Below the pieces are notes generated by a model. That model saw only the letters and a program-made list of their open reading frames with translations, was not told the origin of the DNA and ran no database searches. 64,000 bases of DNA from an uncultured Porphyromonadaceae bacterium (lineage in GTDB: Bacteria; Bacteroidota; Bacteroidia; Bacteroidales; Muribaculaceae), in contig CAMWNP010000012.1 of NCBI GenBank assembly GCA_947175645.1, positions 1 through 64,000 of the forward strand. The letters are read 5' to 3'. The position numbers and the translations under genes were made by a program. The number at the start of each line of letters is the position of its first letter. Within the stretch, counting starts at the first letter, position 1. This document shows positions 25,025 through 34,444 of the stretch, one piece after another.

Positions 25025-26764
25025 TTAGAAGAGTTTGGTCTTGTTGGGGTTGATGCACACACCATAGATGGGATCGTCTGTCTGACCGTAGCGAGCGCAT
25101 TTCTTGGTGTTGGGATCGTAATAAACTATACCCTGACCGAGTTTTGAGTCATCAGAATCAAGGGGACGGAATCCGAAGTAAACGCGTCCGGTTTCCTGAT
25201 CAAGTGCGAACTGAGAGGTGTAGACTCCTTCGCTGGCGGTGGTGTTCACAGGGTCGGCGCTCATTGAGATGCTTACGGTTGAAGCAGTCATTGACAGACC
25301 TTCGCCATAGGCGGGAAGGTTAAATACCTGGAAACCTTCTTCAGAAACCAGACGCCAGATGTAGAGAGCGTTGCGCTCTTCATCGATGCAGAAAGTGCGG
25401 ATGTTTATACCGGGAAGAAGGATAGCATAGGGAGAAGGAGCGGAAGTGGCTTCCGCTGCCGTAGCCTTGATATCTTCCTGCTTGAAGCGGTAGATTCCGT
25501 TTCCGGAGTAGTTCTTAGCCCAGTACCACATACCCTTTGAGTCACGGTAGTGACCGGCGTGGATAGCACCATAGGCTATACCGCGGTTATAATAAGGGAT
25601 GAGGTCGTTTTTGTAGACGTATGACTCGCGGTTGCCTGAAGAGTTGGCCGACTCTTTCTGACCACGTTCGGTGAGGAGGATTTCGCTCACACCTGTGTTA
25701 CGGTCAGAGTAGTAGAGTTTACCGTCAGCGACAAATCCCTGGAAAGGATCGTTGAAGGCATACCCGCCCACATTTGTGATAACGGTGTTCACACCGGTTC
25801 CGTCGACACGCATGGCTGTGATCTGGCCGTCGCCGAGCGTACCGTTTTCATCGTTCACATAATAGTACTGCTTGCCGGCGTCAAGGATGTAAACCCATCC
25901 TTCCTTGACAAGATTACCTTCATCGTCAAGCGCCTCGGTTTCACCGTAGCAGATGTTGAAGGGGCTGTTACCGGATTTCACGCCCATGTCATAGGGGAAA
26001 ATCTTGGTACCTTTGGGAAGCAGGCTGGAATCAATGAGTTTGAGTGCCTTGATGTTACCGTCCTTTTCTGCGTAATAAAGGGTGGGAGCCTCGATAGGAG
26101 AGCCTACCTGAACGTTAAGATAGGAGTCTTCAAGACGACGGTTTTCGCCATCGATATCAAAGAAAGTCTTGATTTCGATTTTCTGAGAACCGAGGTGGCT
26201 GAAGGTAACTTCGCCCGGATACTGAATTGAGCCATCAGCCTCGGCGTAGCCTGTGAAAGTAGTCAAAGGTTGTCCGTCAGGACCCTTTGTACCTTCAGGG
26301 AAGGTCCATTCGTAGCGGCAACGGAGGTTTTCAGGGTTGGGAAGAGCGAGGTTGAAAGATACTTTCGTATCATTGATTGTGATAATGTCAGAACTCTGTT
26401 CAGCCACTGAAAGAGTGGGAGTGATGTCAATGATAAGGATGTTCTGCTGTTTGTATCCTACACCGTCCAGGGTGAGTTTGACATTGTAGAGACCGGCCTT
26501 GGTGAATTTGTGGGTAGGGCTGACCTCGTTAGAAGTGGTTCCGTCACCGAAGTCCCAGGTGTAGTTACCTGATTTTGCTGACGTGTTGGTGAACTGGATG
26601 TGTGACACCACGTAGTAGTCCAGTGCGTATTCATCACCGGCTACCGCGAAGGAGAAGTCAACATCGGGATCAGGGAATACCTGATAGTCCGCTTCCTTGT
26701 CCACGCAGGATGTCATGGCAAAGATACCGAGTCCCAGAATAGCAAGTTTATTTATTAATTTCAT
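25025..26764 (-). CDS. PKD-domain lipoprotein of a SusC/SusD operon
   Basis: A 579-residue lipoprotein (lipobox AMTSC, Cys20). A PKD domain spans about 55-115 with the hallmark YTWDFGDGTTS. A second beta-sandwich follows, and the C-terminal 350 residues have repeated short strands with YYSDR, YVYK and VYFGF patterns suggesting a beta-propeller. It takes the place of SusE/SusF-type surface lipoproteins and is the last gene of the operon, 8 bp after the preceding lipoprotein gene. A ligand-capturing surface role is likely; the ligand is unknown. Confidence 0.8.
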   Translation of the reverse strand: MKLINKLAILGLGIFAMTSCVDKEADYQVFPDPDVDFSFAVAGDEYALDYYVVSHIQFTNTSAKSGNYTWDFGDGTTSNEVSPTHKFTKAGLYNVKLTLDGVGYKQQNILIIDITPTLSVAEQSSDIITINDTKVSFNLALPNPENLRCRYEWTFPEGTKGPDGQPLTTFTGYAEADGSIQYPGEVTFSHLGSQKIEIKTFFDIDGENRRLEDSYLNVQVGSPIEAPTLYYAEKDGNIKALKLIDSSLLPKGTKIFPYDMGVKSGNSPFNICYGETEALDDEGNLVKEGWVYILDAGKQYYYVNDENGTLGDGQITAMRVDGTGVNTVITNVGGYAFNDPFQGFVADGKLYYSDRNTGVSEILLTERGQKESANSSGNRESYVYKNDLIPYYNRGIAYGAIHAGHYRDSKGMWYWAKNYSGNGIYRFKQEDIKATAAEATSAPSPYAILLPGINIRTFCIDEERNALYIWRLVSEEGFQVFNLPAYGEGLSMTASTVSISMSADPVNTTASEGVYTSQFALDQETGRVYFGFRPLDSDDSKLGQGIVYYDPNTKKCARYGQTDDPIYGVCINPNKTKLF

Positions 26765-26772
26765 AGTGATGA

Positions 26773-27846
26773 TCAGTTAATAGAGATGACACGAATATCG
26801 GCTGCTTTGCCACGGTTTCCTTCGGTATCGATCACGTGGAAAGTTGATTCCAGTGAGTAGGTACGTGCGAAAGTAACACTGTAGCACTGGTTTGATGAGT
26901 CATAAATCCAGTCCTGGAAAGATATCTGCTGGACAAGTTCCTTGAATGCGGGCATGTAGGCTGCGCGGACTGAGTTTATGATTGCACCCACTTCATCGTC
27001 GTAACGGCAGAAAAGCCAGGGTGATGAAGAGTAGACGGGGTAGAGATTGACATCGGGGTTGACATAGTCAAGCGGCACTTCGTGAACAACGGTCACGCCG
27101 TTAGCGTCAAGTGAGGTGTAGTAATAACCAACAACCTTTGAGTCATTGTGGACGCGTGTGGTGAACCAGCGGTCGCTCTTGTCAGCCTCCGGTTTGGTCT
27201 GGTCGATATCAGTGGGGAGGTCAACATTATATTTAGCATTTACAGCGGCGAACTGCTCGTTAGTGAACGGGTAATTGATATAGGTGTTCTGAAGAGCAGA
27301 GAGGTAAGTGCTGTCCTTGGTGAGATATTCAACCACCTTATCGCAGAATTCCTGTGCGAACTCTGCAGGATAGTAAGTGTCATACTTATCCTGGTCCCAT
27401 TCTTTGGGGCTCTTCCAGTCTACGGGAGAGAGGGTGGAAGAAGTGGGAACGGAAGCGTTCAGGACATATTCGTGACCGTCCCATTCACCCATGCTGTGGG
27501 GGAAGGAAGCAATCATCTGGTTTGAGCGTACAATCTCAGAGCCGTTGACGGTCTGTGTATAACTCAGGGTATTGCCGGGGAGTTTTACGGTAGCGGCTGC
27601 CGATTCGGCACGTTCAACGGAATACCATACTTCAGCATGGTCAGGAGTGTGACCGTCCTCGGTGTAGTATTTGCCTTTGAAAGTGAAATCTTCGCCGGCT
27701 TTGCAAGTTGTTGACCCTACTTCCCAGTAAGCGGTTGGAACGCGCTGACCAAGTTCTGCCTTGTCACCGATAATGTCATGTTTAGCACATGAGCCGAGGG
27801 TGAGCGCAGCGAGAGCCAATGTTAATGAACTATATTTTATATTCAT
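26773..27846 (-). CDS. hypothetical surface lipoprotein in a SusC/SusD operon
   Basis: A 357-residue lipoprotein. ATG at 27846 is preferred because it gives a normal signal with lipobox TLGSC at Cys20; an in-frame ATG at 27858 adds four residues. The mature protein begins with a beta-rich region (FTFKGKYYTEDG, AEVWYSVERAES), then a helical middle part (about 160-220), then more strands. No named domain was recognised. Its position between SusD and a PKD lipoprotein suggests a component of the same outer-membrane uptake complex. Confidence 0.75.
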   Translation of the reverse strand: MNIKYSSLTLALAALTLGSCAKHDIIGDKAELGQRVPTAYWEVGSTTCKAGEDFTFKGKYYTEDGHTPDHAEVWYSVERAESAAATVKLPGNTLSYTQTVNGSEIVRSNQMIASFPHSMGEWDGHEYVLNASVPTSSTLSPVDWKSPKEWDQDKYDTYYPAEFAQEFCDKVVEYLTKDSTYLSALQNTYINYPFTNEQFAAVNAKYNVDLPTDIDQTKPEADKSDRWFTTRVHNDSKVVGYYYTSLDANGVTVVHEVPLDYVNPDVNLYPVYSSSPWLFCRYDDEVGAIINSVRAAYMPAFKELVQQISFQDWIYDSSNQCYSVTFARTYSLESTFHVIDTEGNRGKAADIRVISIN

Positions 27847-27873
27847 GATTTGATTCATTTGACTGGTTAAACA

Positions 27874-29763
27874 TTACTGGGCACGTTCCTCAGTGAGTGA
27901 AGTTCTTGAACCGTATTCTTCGGCCCAGATCATGGGTTTGCGGAGCCATTCGAAGTTTCGGAAAGCGCCGAGACGGATAAGTTCCGGACGGTTGTATTTT
28001 TCCTCGGTTTCGGGGTCGTAGTTGATACGCTGGATCCAGCAGTTTTCTTTTTCAGCCTCAGTCAGACCGTCAACCCAGTAAGCGGCATAGAGATTGTAGG
28101 GGCGACGGAGTGTGGGGTATACGATTTCGCCGGCGTCACCGATGCCGTAGTTGTTACGGTTGTTAGAGTAGTGGTAGCGGCGCATGTCGGTCCACTGTTC
28201 GGGCTGCATGTACATTGCTATGTATTTCTGCTCCATGAGGTCAGAGAGGGAGAAGTTCTGGGGATCGAAGAACCAGCGTTCGTTACCTACCTCTGAACAA
28301 GCCTTGGCAGTACCGCCACCTTTAACTTCGGCGTTGTAACCGGGCTGGTTGTTGAGGAATGCAAATACAATGTTCTCGAAACGTGCCTTATCGTTGCGCT
28401 GAGCGGCTTCTGCAACGGAGGGTTTGCAGTTTGAACCGGGATACAGACCGTTATTATCCATCAGATAACGATCAAGATGACGCTGGATGTTTGCTTCGGT
28501 TGCTTCACGTGAGAGTTGGCAAGCCATCTGTTTGTCGCCCATCCAGTAGTAAGCCTCGGCCTGGATAAAGTAGAGTTCCTCCATTGTGAACAGACAGGTG
28601 TAGGCATCCACACCACCGGCATAAGCGCCTGCATAGAGAACGGGGTAGTGAGCCTGTTTGTAGGTTGAACCGGCACCGATGTTGTTCTCAAGGAAACGGA
28701 TCATCACACGTTTGTTGTCATTGGAAGCGGAGATAGGACCGTCCTGAGGCTGGAACAGAAGCATCAGACGGGGGTCATTGCCATAACCGTTGTTTCGGTC
28801 CCAGTAGCCCTGGTTCATTTCGTCGCCCGGACGGATGATACCCATCAGGTCCTGAACCATATATTTAGAGGGTACTGCGGTTGTGAGAAGGTTGTCACGT
28901 GACTCCCATGAGTTGATTTTGGGCTGAGCCACTGACCAGGGGGCGTTCTGTTCACCTGTACCGCCGTCGAAGTTGTAACGGGGTTCTGAACCGAACCAAG
29001 CGCCGTAGAGGTTATCGCCTGAGCGCCAGATGTCGATTGCTTTCTGGGCGTTGCTGATGATTTCCTGGCAAACTTTGCTGCTGCGGTCAATGTTAGGGAT
29101 GTTACGGAGGAGCAGACGTGCGCGGATGGCGTAAACCAGACCTTCCCACATCTTGAGGTCACCGGCATAGATGCGGTCCATGCGTTTGGTGATTGCGTGA
29201 GCCTGAGGGTTGTTTGTCCAATCAGGATCATTGTAAAGTTTGTTGAGTTCATCGGCTTCCTCGAACATCCATTTGTAGATTGACTCCTGGGTGTCATAGT
29301 GGGGAGCGTTTGAAAGATAAGCCTCGGTGCGCGGCATGTCACCGAACACGTCGGTTGTCAACTGCATTGACATCAGGCGGATTGTACGTGCTATGAGTTC
29401 GCAGTTGGGAGAGTTCACTTCATGAGCATTTTCAATGAGGATATTTGCATTTCTACCGATGTCGTAGAAGTGGCGGCGCCACTGGGGGTGACGGTTCATT
29501 GTCAGGAATTCCCAGCCGCTCTTGTAACCGTAACTGCCGGTCTGGCTCTTACCCATTGTGGTAAGGCACTGTGAAAGATATATGTTGTATTCGGCGTGGT
29601 CATAAACCGTCTGGTTGGCATAGAACACCAGCACAGGCATGCCCTGCTCAATCTCGTTGGTGTGAGCCTTGTCAGGATTGACGTTGTCCTTCAGGACATC
29701 CTCGCACCCTGTCAGCGTTGCACCGGCAAGAAGAGTGATTGCCAAAGTCTTTAAAAATTTCAT
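27874..29763 (-). CDS. SusD/RagB-family nutrient-binding lipoprotein
   Basis: A 629-residue SusD-like outer-membrane lipoprotein (lipobox TLTGC, Cys20), rather long for the family. The TPR-like helical core is visible from about 60 (QCLTTMG, RRHFYDIGRNANILIENA, RTIRLMSMQLTTDVFGDMPRTEA) and the C-terminal WTDMRRYHYS block is typical. It caps the SusC barrel and delivers ligand. It lies 20 bp after susC. Since no glycoside hydrolase, protease or sulfatase is linked, the substrate may not be a polysaccharide. Confidence 0.93.
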   Translation of the reverse strand: MKFLKTLAITLLAGATLTGCEDVLKDNVNPDKAHTNEIEQGMPVLVFYANQTVYDHAEYNIYLSQCLTTMGKSQTGSYGYKSGWEFLTMNRHPQWRRHFYDIGRNANILIENAHEVNSPNCELIARTIRLMSMQLTTDVFGDMPRTEAYLSNAPHYDTQESIYKWMFEEADELNKLYNDPDWTNNPQAHAITKRMDRIYAGDLKMWEGLVYAIRARLLLRNIPNIDRSSKVCQEIISNAQKAIDIWRSGDNLYGAWFGSEPRYNFDGGTGEQNAPWSVAQPKINSWESRDNLLTTAVPSKYMVQDLMGIIRPGDEMNQGYWDRNNGYGNDPRLMLLFQPQDGPISASNDNKRVMIRFLENNIGAGSTYKQAHYPVLYAGAYAGGVDAYTCLFTMEELYFIQAEAYYWMGDKQMACQLSREATEANIQRHLDRYLMDNNGLYPGSNCKPSVAEAAQRNDKARFENIVFAFLNNQPGYNAEVKGGGTAKACSEVGNERWFFDPQNFSLSDLMEQKYIAMYMQPEQWTDMRRYHYSNNRNNYGIGDAGEIVYPTLRRPYNLYAAYWVDGLTEAEKENCWIQRINYDPETEEKYNRPELIRLGAFRNFEWLRKPMIWAEEYGSRTSLTEERAQ

Positions 29764-29783
29764 ATCGTTAGTCCTATTTTTTA

Positions 29784-32700
29784 TTAGAATTGAACGTTAA
29801 CATTAAAGTTGAAACTGCGGAGCGAAGGAACGCTGTAGTTGTCGATACCCATAGAACCCATACCGTAAGATGCCGAGGGCATAACCTGAGGATCTGAACC
29901 GGTATATTTTGTCAGGAGGAAGAGGTTACGACCGGTGAGCGAGCATTTCAGGCCCTTGATGGGGTTGCTGCTGCCGAGTTTCTTCATCAGTCGGCCGAAG
30001 TCGTAAGCGACTGTGAGGTGACTCAGACGGATGTATGAACCATCTTCTACGAAGTTTGAAGAAACGTTGTAGATGTAGTTGTTGATTGTCTGCTGGTCAA
30101 GGATGATGGGGGTGGTGTTGGGGATGTATGATCCATCGGGCTGTTCTACCACGCCGTTGAAGATTGCCTCGCGGTTACGGTAGTTCTCGAGGATGTAGGC
30201 CTGACCGTTGGAAAGGAGTCCGCGGCCTGTGATGTTGGCAACGTCACCACCTTTACGTCCGTCAAACAGGAATGATACGGAGAGGTCTTTCCATGTGAAG
30301 GTTGAACCGATACCGAGAAGGAAGTCAGGTTCGCGATTACCGATGAGGTTACCTTTCGAGGGGTTGATCATGGGATATCCGTTTTCATCACAGATGATCT
30401 GACCATCCTCGGTGCGGAGATAATCCTTACCGGAGAGTGCGGTGGTTGATGCACCCAGATATGCTGACGGGAAAATGTCACCGTACTGAGTACCCTGAAT
30501 TTCAGTCATATCCTCGGGGAGTGAGCGGAGACGTCCGCGGTTGAGCGAGAAGTTGACGTTTGCGGTCCACTGGATATCCTTGGTTGTGATGATGTCCTGT
30601 GAAAGTGTTGCCTCGACACCGTAGTTTTCAACAGTACCCTCGTTACGGGTCTGGAGGATTGTACCTGACGCGGGAGACACACGCACTGTCACGATCTGGT
30701 TGTCAGCGGTGGTTGAATAGTAAGCGAGGTCAAGACGGGTACGTGAGTTGAAGAAGCGGAGGTCAGCACCGATTTCCCATGTTTTGATGAACTCGGGCTC
30801 GAGCAATGGGTCAGCCACAGAGGTGGTGGGGTCGATAGAGAAACCACCGTCAGGGAAGGTTGTCCATTCTTTATAAGAAGGAGTGAAGAGGTTTGCAGCA
30901 CAGTCCTTACCGACTTTTGCCCAGTTACCGCGGATCTTACCGTAGGAGAACCATTCGTTCTGGAGTTTGAACACTTCGGAGAAGATCACACCGGCGGTGA
31001 TTGAGGGGTAGAAGTAACTGTTTTTGGGAGCCTGACGCAGACGTGAAGTGGTGTCGATACGCCCGGTTACTGACAACTGTGCCATTCCTTTGTAATCGGC
31101 ACGGATTTCACCGAAGTAGCCGTATTTGTTCCATGATGAGTGGCTGAGGGTTACATTTTTCTTTGAGAGCCACTCGTCGTTAATGTTGTTGAAAGAGAAG
31201 TAGTCTCCGCCGAGAACGAATTCCTGACCGTCCATTGAAACGGAGTAGCCGTTGGATTCCTGATATTCACCACCGAAGAATGCTGAGAGGTTCAGGTCCT
31301 GGTTGATGTCGATGTTGTAGTTGACAAGTCCCTGGACAACGGTGCGGTCGGCCTGCGAGGGCTGGAAGGTGTATGTACCCATACGTGATGCGTATGATTC
31401 ATATAGACCTGAGCCTTTGATTTCTTCAACAGGCACTGTGAATTCATCACCCTTGAAACGGGGACGGGTGTAGGAGTCGTAGTAAGAGTCACCCTTATCA
31501 TAAGAGATCTTACCGGTGAAGATAAGGTTCTTGATGGGTTCCCATGAGAGTGATCCGTTGACAATCACACGTCCGCTCTTGGTTTTGGAATTGTCCATGT
31601 AGCGTCCGTACCAGGGAGAAACTGTAGCGTTGATGCGCTGGCTGTCAGTTAGTTCATCCCATGCATCGTAGCGGTTGGCCCAGTTGGGATATCCGTCAAC
31701 AGTGCGGTAGTCTGACATGTCGCGGTTGATTGCCCATCCGTAGATTGTGCTCATTGAGTTACCGAAACCGCGTGACTTGGTGTCGATGTAGTTCATTGAA
31801 AGCATGGCTTTCACGGTGTTTGAGGGTTTGAACTCACCCTTGATGAACACACCTATTTTCTTGCGGTAGTCATTCTTTACGATACCTTCGGCATCCTGAT
31901 AGTTCACTGATGCATAGGCGTTGAATTTTTCAGAACCTCCGGATATTGCAAAGTCATATTTCTGCATGAAACCTGTACCGAGGAAGTTACCTACGTTATC
32001 ATAGATTTCCTCATCGCTGCCTACGCGGGGACCCCAGCCACCTGATGCGTTGGTGGTGTAGAATCCGCTGCCACCGGGGCCGTAGACGCTCTGCAGGTGG
32101 GGAGTGTTGAGGGCGTTGGAGATTTCCCAGCCGCCTGATGCGGTGACTTTTACTTCGCCGGCCTTACCGCTCTTGGTTGTGATAAGGATCACACCGTTGG
32201 CACCTTCAGTACCGTAGAGTGCAGATGCGGCCGCACCTTTCAGCACGCTCATGCTTTCGATATCGTTGGGGTTGATGTCGGCCATTGAAGAAGCGGCACC
32301 ACGGACAGCCATACCGTCGATAACGAAGAGGGGCTCATTGTTCTGAGAAGTGTTGACAGAGGAAATGGAGCGGACGATGATCTGTGAAGCGGAGTTGGGC
32401 GAACCACCCGCCATTGAAACCTGAACACCGGCAACCTTACCCTGGAGAGAGTTTACGAAGTTTGTGCTCTGACCGGCAGTAATCTCGTCGCTGTTAAGAG
32501 CCTGCACGGCATAGTTAAGTTTTTTCTTTTCCTGAACCTGTCCCATTGCGGTTACGACCACTTCGTCAAGGACAGTGGAGTTTTCCTGCAGGACAACATC
32601 AATGACAGAGCGGGAACCCACCTTGATGGTCTGGGTGTCCATACCGATATACTGGAAAATCAGTTCGGCATTGTCATTGCTGATTTCGATTGAATATTTT

Positions 32701-32867
32701 CCATCAATGTCAGTCTGTACACCGTGTGATGTACCCTTGACCATTACAGAGGCACCGATAACAACGTCACCGTCACTGGCCTGTGTTACAGTACCCGTGA
32801 CAGTACGTCCCATCATAAGACCTACCGAAACGACAGAAAATAACAGAAACAATAACTGTTTTTTCAT
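29784..32867 (-). CDS. SusC/RagA-family TonB-dependent outer-membrane transporter
   Basis: A 1027-residue TonB-linked transporter. A signal peptide (about 1-20) is followed by the carboxypeptidase-regulatory-like domain (about 22-100, VTGTVTQASDGDVVIGASVM) and the plug (from about 115, with SLQGKVAGVQV and the SusC signature FVIDGMAVRG). The 22-strand barrel ends in SFNFNVNVQF with terminal Phe. It uses proton motive force via TonB to import ligand. It is the first gene of a four-gene operon. No anti-sigma or hybrid two-component regulator is adjacent. Confidence 0.95.
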   Translation of the reverse strand: MKKQLLFLLFSVVSVGLMMGRTVTGTVTQASDGDVVIGASVMVKGTSHGVQTDIDGKYSIEISNDNAELIFQYIGMDTQTIKVGSRSVIDVVLQENSTVLDEVVVTAMGQVQEKKKLNYAVQALNSDEITAGQSTNFVNSLQGKVAGVQVSMAGGSPNSASQIIVRSISSVNTSQNNEPLFVIDGMAVRGAASSMADINPNDIESMSVLKGAAASALYGTEGANGVILITTKSGKAGEVKVTASGGWEISNALNTPHLQSVYGPGGSGFYTTNASGGWGPRVGSDEEIYDNVGNFLGTGFMQKYDFAISGGSEKFNAYASVNYQDAEGIVKNDYRKKIGVFIKGEFKPSNTVKAMLSMNYIDTKSRGFGNSMSTIYGWAINRDMSDYRTVDGYPNWANRYDAWDELTDSQRINATVSPWYGRYMDNSKTKSGRVIVNGSLSWEPIKNLIFTGKISYDKGDSYYDSYTRPRFKGDEFTVPVEEIKGSGLYESYASRMGTYTFQPSQADRTVVQGLVNYNIDINQDLNLSAFFGGEYQESNGYSVSMDGQEFVLGGDYFSFNNINDEWLSKKNVTLSHSSWNKYGYFGEIRADYKGMAQLSVTGRIDTTSRLRQAPKNSYFYPSITAGVIFSEVFKLQNEWFSYGKIRGNWAKVGKDCAANLFTPSYKEWTTFPDGGFSIDPTTSVADPLLEPEFIKTWEIGADLRFFNSRTRLDLAYYSTTADNQIVTVRVSPASGTILQTRNEGTVENYGVEATLSQDIITTKDIQWTANVNFSLNRGRLRSLPEDMTEIQGTQYGDIFPSAYLGASTTALSGKDYLRTEDGQIICDENGYPMINPSKGNLIGNREPDFLLGIGSTFTWKDLSVSFLFDGRKGGDVANITGRGLLSNGQAYILENYRNREAIFNGVVEQPDGSYIPNTTPIILDQQTINNYIYNVSSNFVEDGSYIRLSHLTVAYDFGRLMKKLGSSNPIKGLKCSLTGRNLFLLTKYTGSDPQVMPSASYGMGSMGIDNYSVPSLRSFNFNVNVQF

Positions 32868-33215
32868 AATTAATTTTTCATTTAGTTTTATAGGGTTGGT
32901 TTATAAAAGTCTGATTCAGACTGAAAATTAGTTTTTCGCAAGAGAATGTAATTTGTTTTGTTTTTAAGGGTCAGTGATTAAATAATTTATGGTTTACAAT
33001 ATGAAAATTATCTGATTTATTATAGTGTTTCTATCTTTTTGCTATAATTGCCGAAAGTAAGCAAGGATTCTTTCAGTTACTCCTTACCTATTCTTTACAA
33101 AACTAACATTTTTTTTTGGTTCGGGAATATTTTAAAGTATAGAATTAACTCTTTTTAAATATCTTAAACAGATATTCACATTAAGTTGTTTTTTATGTAA
33201 CTATCTGAAGTATGC

Positions 33216-33424
33216 TAAATTTGTCCTCCTCAATCGGCGGATTGAAATTTACAGTTTTAAAAAGATTCCCGGATAGAATAGTATCAGTTAAGCAAGAAGT
33301 GTACAGGTCATAGGTAGAGCCTGAGGGTTTTTCAGTGACATACGATCAAGAAAAGGTGTGCGGTTTAATAGGAATCTCAAGCCGGAGCACTTAACGAACG
33401 GTGACTCCGGCTTGAGTTTATTTT
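33216..33424 (+). ncRNA. candidate structured noncoding RNA of about 200 nt
   Basis: The 738-bp gap between susC and rpsU contains no gene. On the plus strand TAAATTTG (33216-33223) matches the -7 box, although no TTG lies at the right spacing. A strong intrinsic terminator follows at 33376-33424. Between them AGATTCC (about 33266-33272) can pair with GGAATCT (33371-33377), and CTGA/TCAG forms an inner hairpin. No coding frame is apparent. Identity is unknown; a 6S-like RNA is one option. Confidence 0.55.
33376..33424 (+). terminator. strong intrinsic terminator
   Basis: A perfect 12-bp stem CTCAAGCCGGAG/CTCCGGCTTGAG followed by TTTATTTT. Neither flanking protein gene runs toward it on this strand. 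Confidence 0.9.
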
Positions 33425-33605
33425 ATATTGTGCCTCTGTTCCCATGAAGGAAATCCGTCACGCGCGTACATATAATTAATAATATATGAGACCGCTCCAC
33501 GTGATTAAGGCGTAAAAGTGTTATACGAGGTTTTCCTGTAAGTGAAACAACTCCTTTCTAAATTGTCTATGAAAAGAATAGACTTTAATTGGTTTGACTT
33601 ACGGA

Positions 33606-33797
33606 TTACTCTTCAACAGAGCGAAGTTTCTGCACGTAAACGGCTTTCATCATTTTCTTGCGGTTAGCCACAGAGGGTTTTTCAAATGCCTGGCGGCTGC
33701 GCAGTTCTTTAACGATACCGGTTTTTTCAAATTTGCGTTTGAATTTCTTAAGTGCTTTTTCGATGTTTTCGCCTTCTTTTACTTGTACAATAATCAT
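33606..33797 (-). CDS. rpsU: 30S ribosomal protein S21
   Basis: A 63-residue S21, which takes part in initiation near the 16S 3' end. The start MIIVQVKEGENIEKALKKFK and the basic KELRSRQAFEKPS block are diagnostic. In Bacteroidota S21 helps hide the anti-Shine-Dalgarno sequence, consistent with the general lack of Shine-Dalgarno sites here. It is a single gene with its own promoter. A short hairpin (GTCTAT/ATAGAC near 33569-33587) after the stop may end transcription. Confidence 0.97.
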   Translation of the reverse strand: MIIVQVKEGENIEKALKKFKRKFEKTGIVKELRSRQAFEKPSVANRKKMMKAVYVQKLRSVEE

Positions 33798-33846
33798 TTT
33801 TCTTTGTTTGGATTTGTTTTGTTTATAAGATTCTTTTTTAGCGGGG

Positions 33847-33876
33847 CAAAGTTAGTAAAACTTTTTGATAATGCAA
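33847..33876 (-). promoter_or_regulatory. promoter of rpsU
   Basis: TTG (33876-33874), a 19-bp spacer and TAACTTTG (33854-33847) on the minus strand, 50 bp before the ATG. Confidence 0.85.
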
Positions 33877-33896
33877 AATAAATTCTTCAGTTTCAG

Positions 33897-34442
33897 TTAT
33901 TTTTCCGTTTCCGGGGTTTGTTCTTCAGGTGTTTCATACCACTTGGAGTACATCAGATAGTTTTTGGCTATCTTGATGTTCATCTCTTTTGCCTTTTCAG
34001 GCTCTACCATCTTGATAAATTTGGCCGGTGCGCCTCCCCAAAGTTCGTGAGGACCAATTTTTGTGCGGCTCAGCACTACTGAACCGGCAGCAACCAGAGC
34101 ACCTTCACCAACTTCGGCATCATCCATAACAACGGCACCCATGCCTATCAGCGCGTAGTCACGGATTTTGGCTCCATGAACGGTGACGTTGTGTCCGATG
34201 GAGACATCGTTACCGATTTCAATGGTTGATTTCTGATACAGGGTGTGGAGAACCGAGCCGTCCTGGATGTTCACACGGTCGCCTATGCGGATGGAGTTCA
34301 CGTCGCCGCGAAGCACGGTGTTGAACCAGATGGAACAGTCTTTGCCGATGACGGTGTCACCGATGATAGTGGCATTTTCAGCCAGGAAGCAGCCTTCTCC
34401 AATCTCGGGAGTGAAGCCGCGTACGGGAATAATCAGTGCCAT
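33897..34442 (-). CDS. gamma-class carbonic anhydrase family protein
   Basis: A 181-residue left-handed beta-helix protein of the gamma-carbonic anhydrase/YrdA family. Three conserved zinc-ligand histidines lie in GSVLH, SIGHN and TVHGA, and the RGD of the family (VLRGDVN) precedes them. ATG at 34442 (MALIIPVRGF) is chosen over 34475 because it matches family starts and follows the aminopeptidase stop by two bases. True anhydrase activity is unproven for many homologues. It is the last gene of the PASTA-RluA-aminopeptidase operon. Confidence 0.9.
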   Translation of the reverse strand: MALIIPVRGFTPEIGEGCFLAENATIIGDTVIGKDCSIWFNTVLRGDVNSIRIGDRVNIQDGSVLHTLYQKSTIEIGNDVSIGHNVTVHGAKIRDYALIGMGAVVMDDAEVGEGALVAAGSVVLSRTKIGPHELWGGAPAKFIKMVEPEKAKEMNIKIAKNYLMYSKWYETPEEQTPETEK

Positions 34443-34444
34443 AA

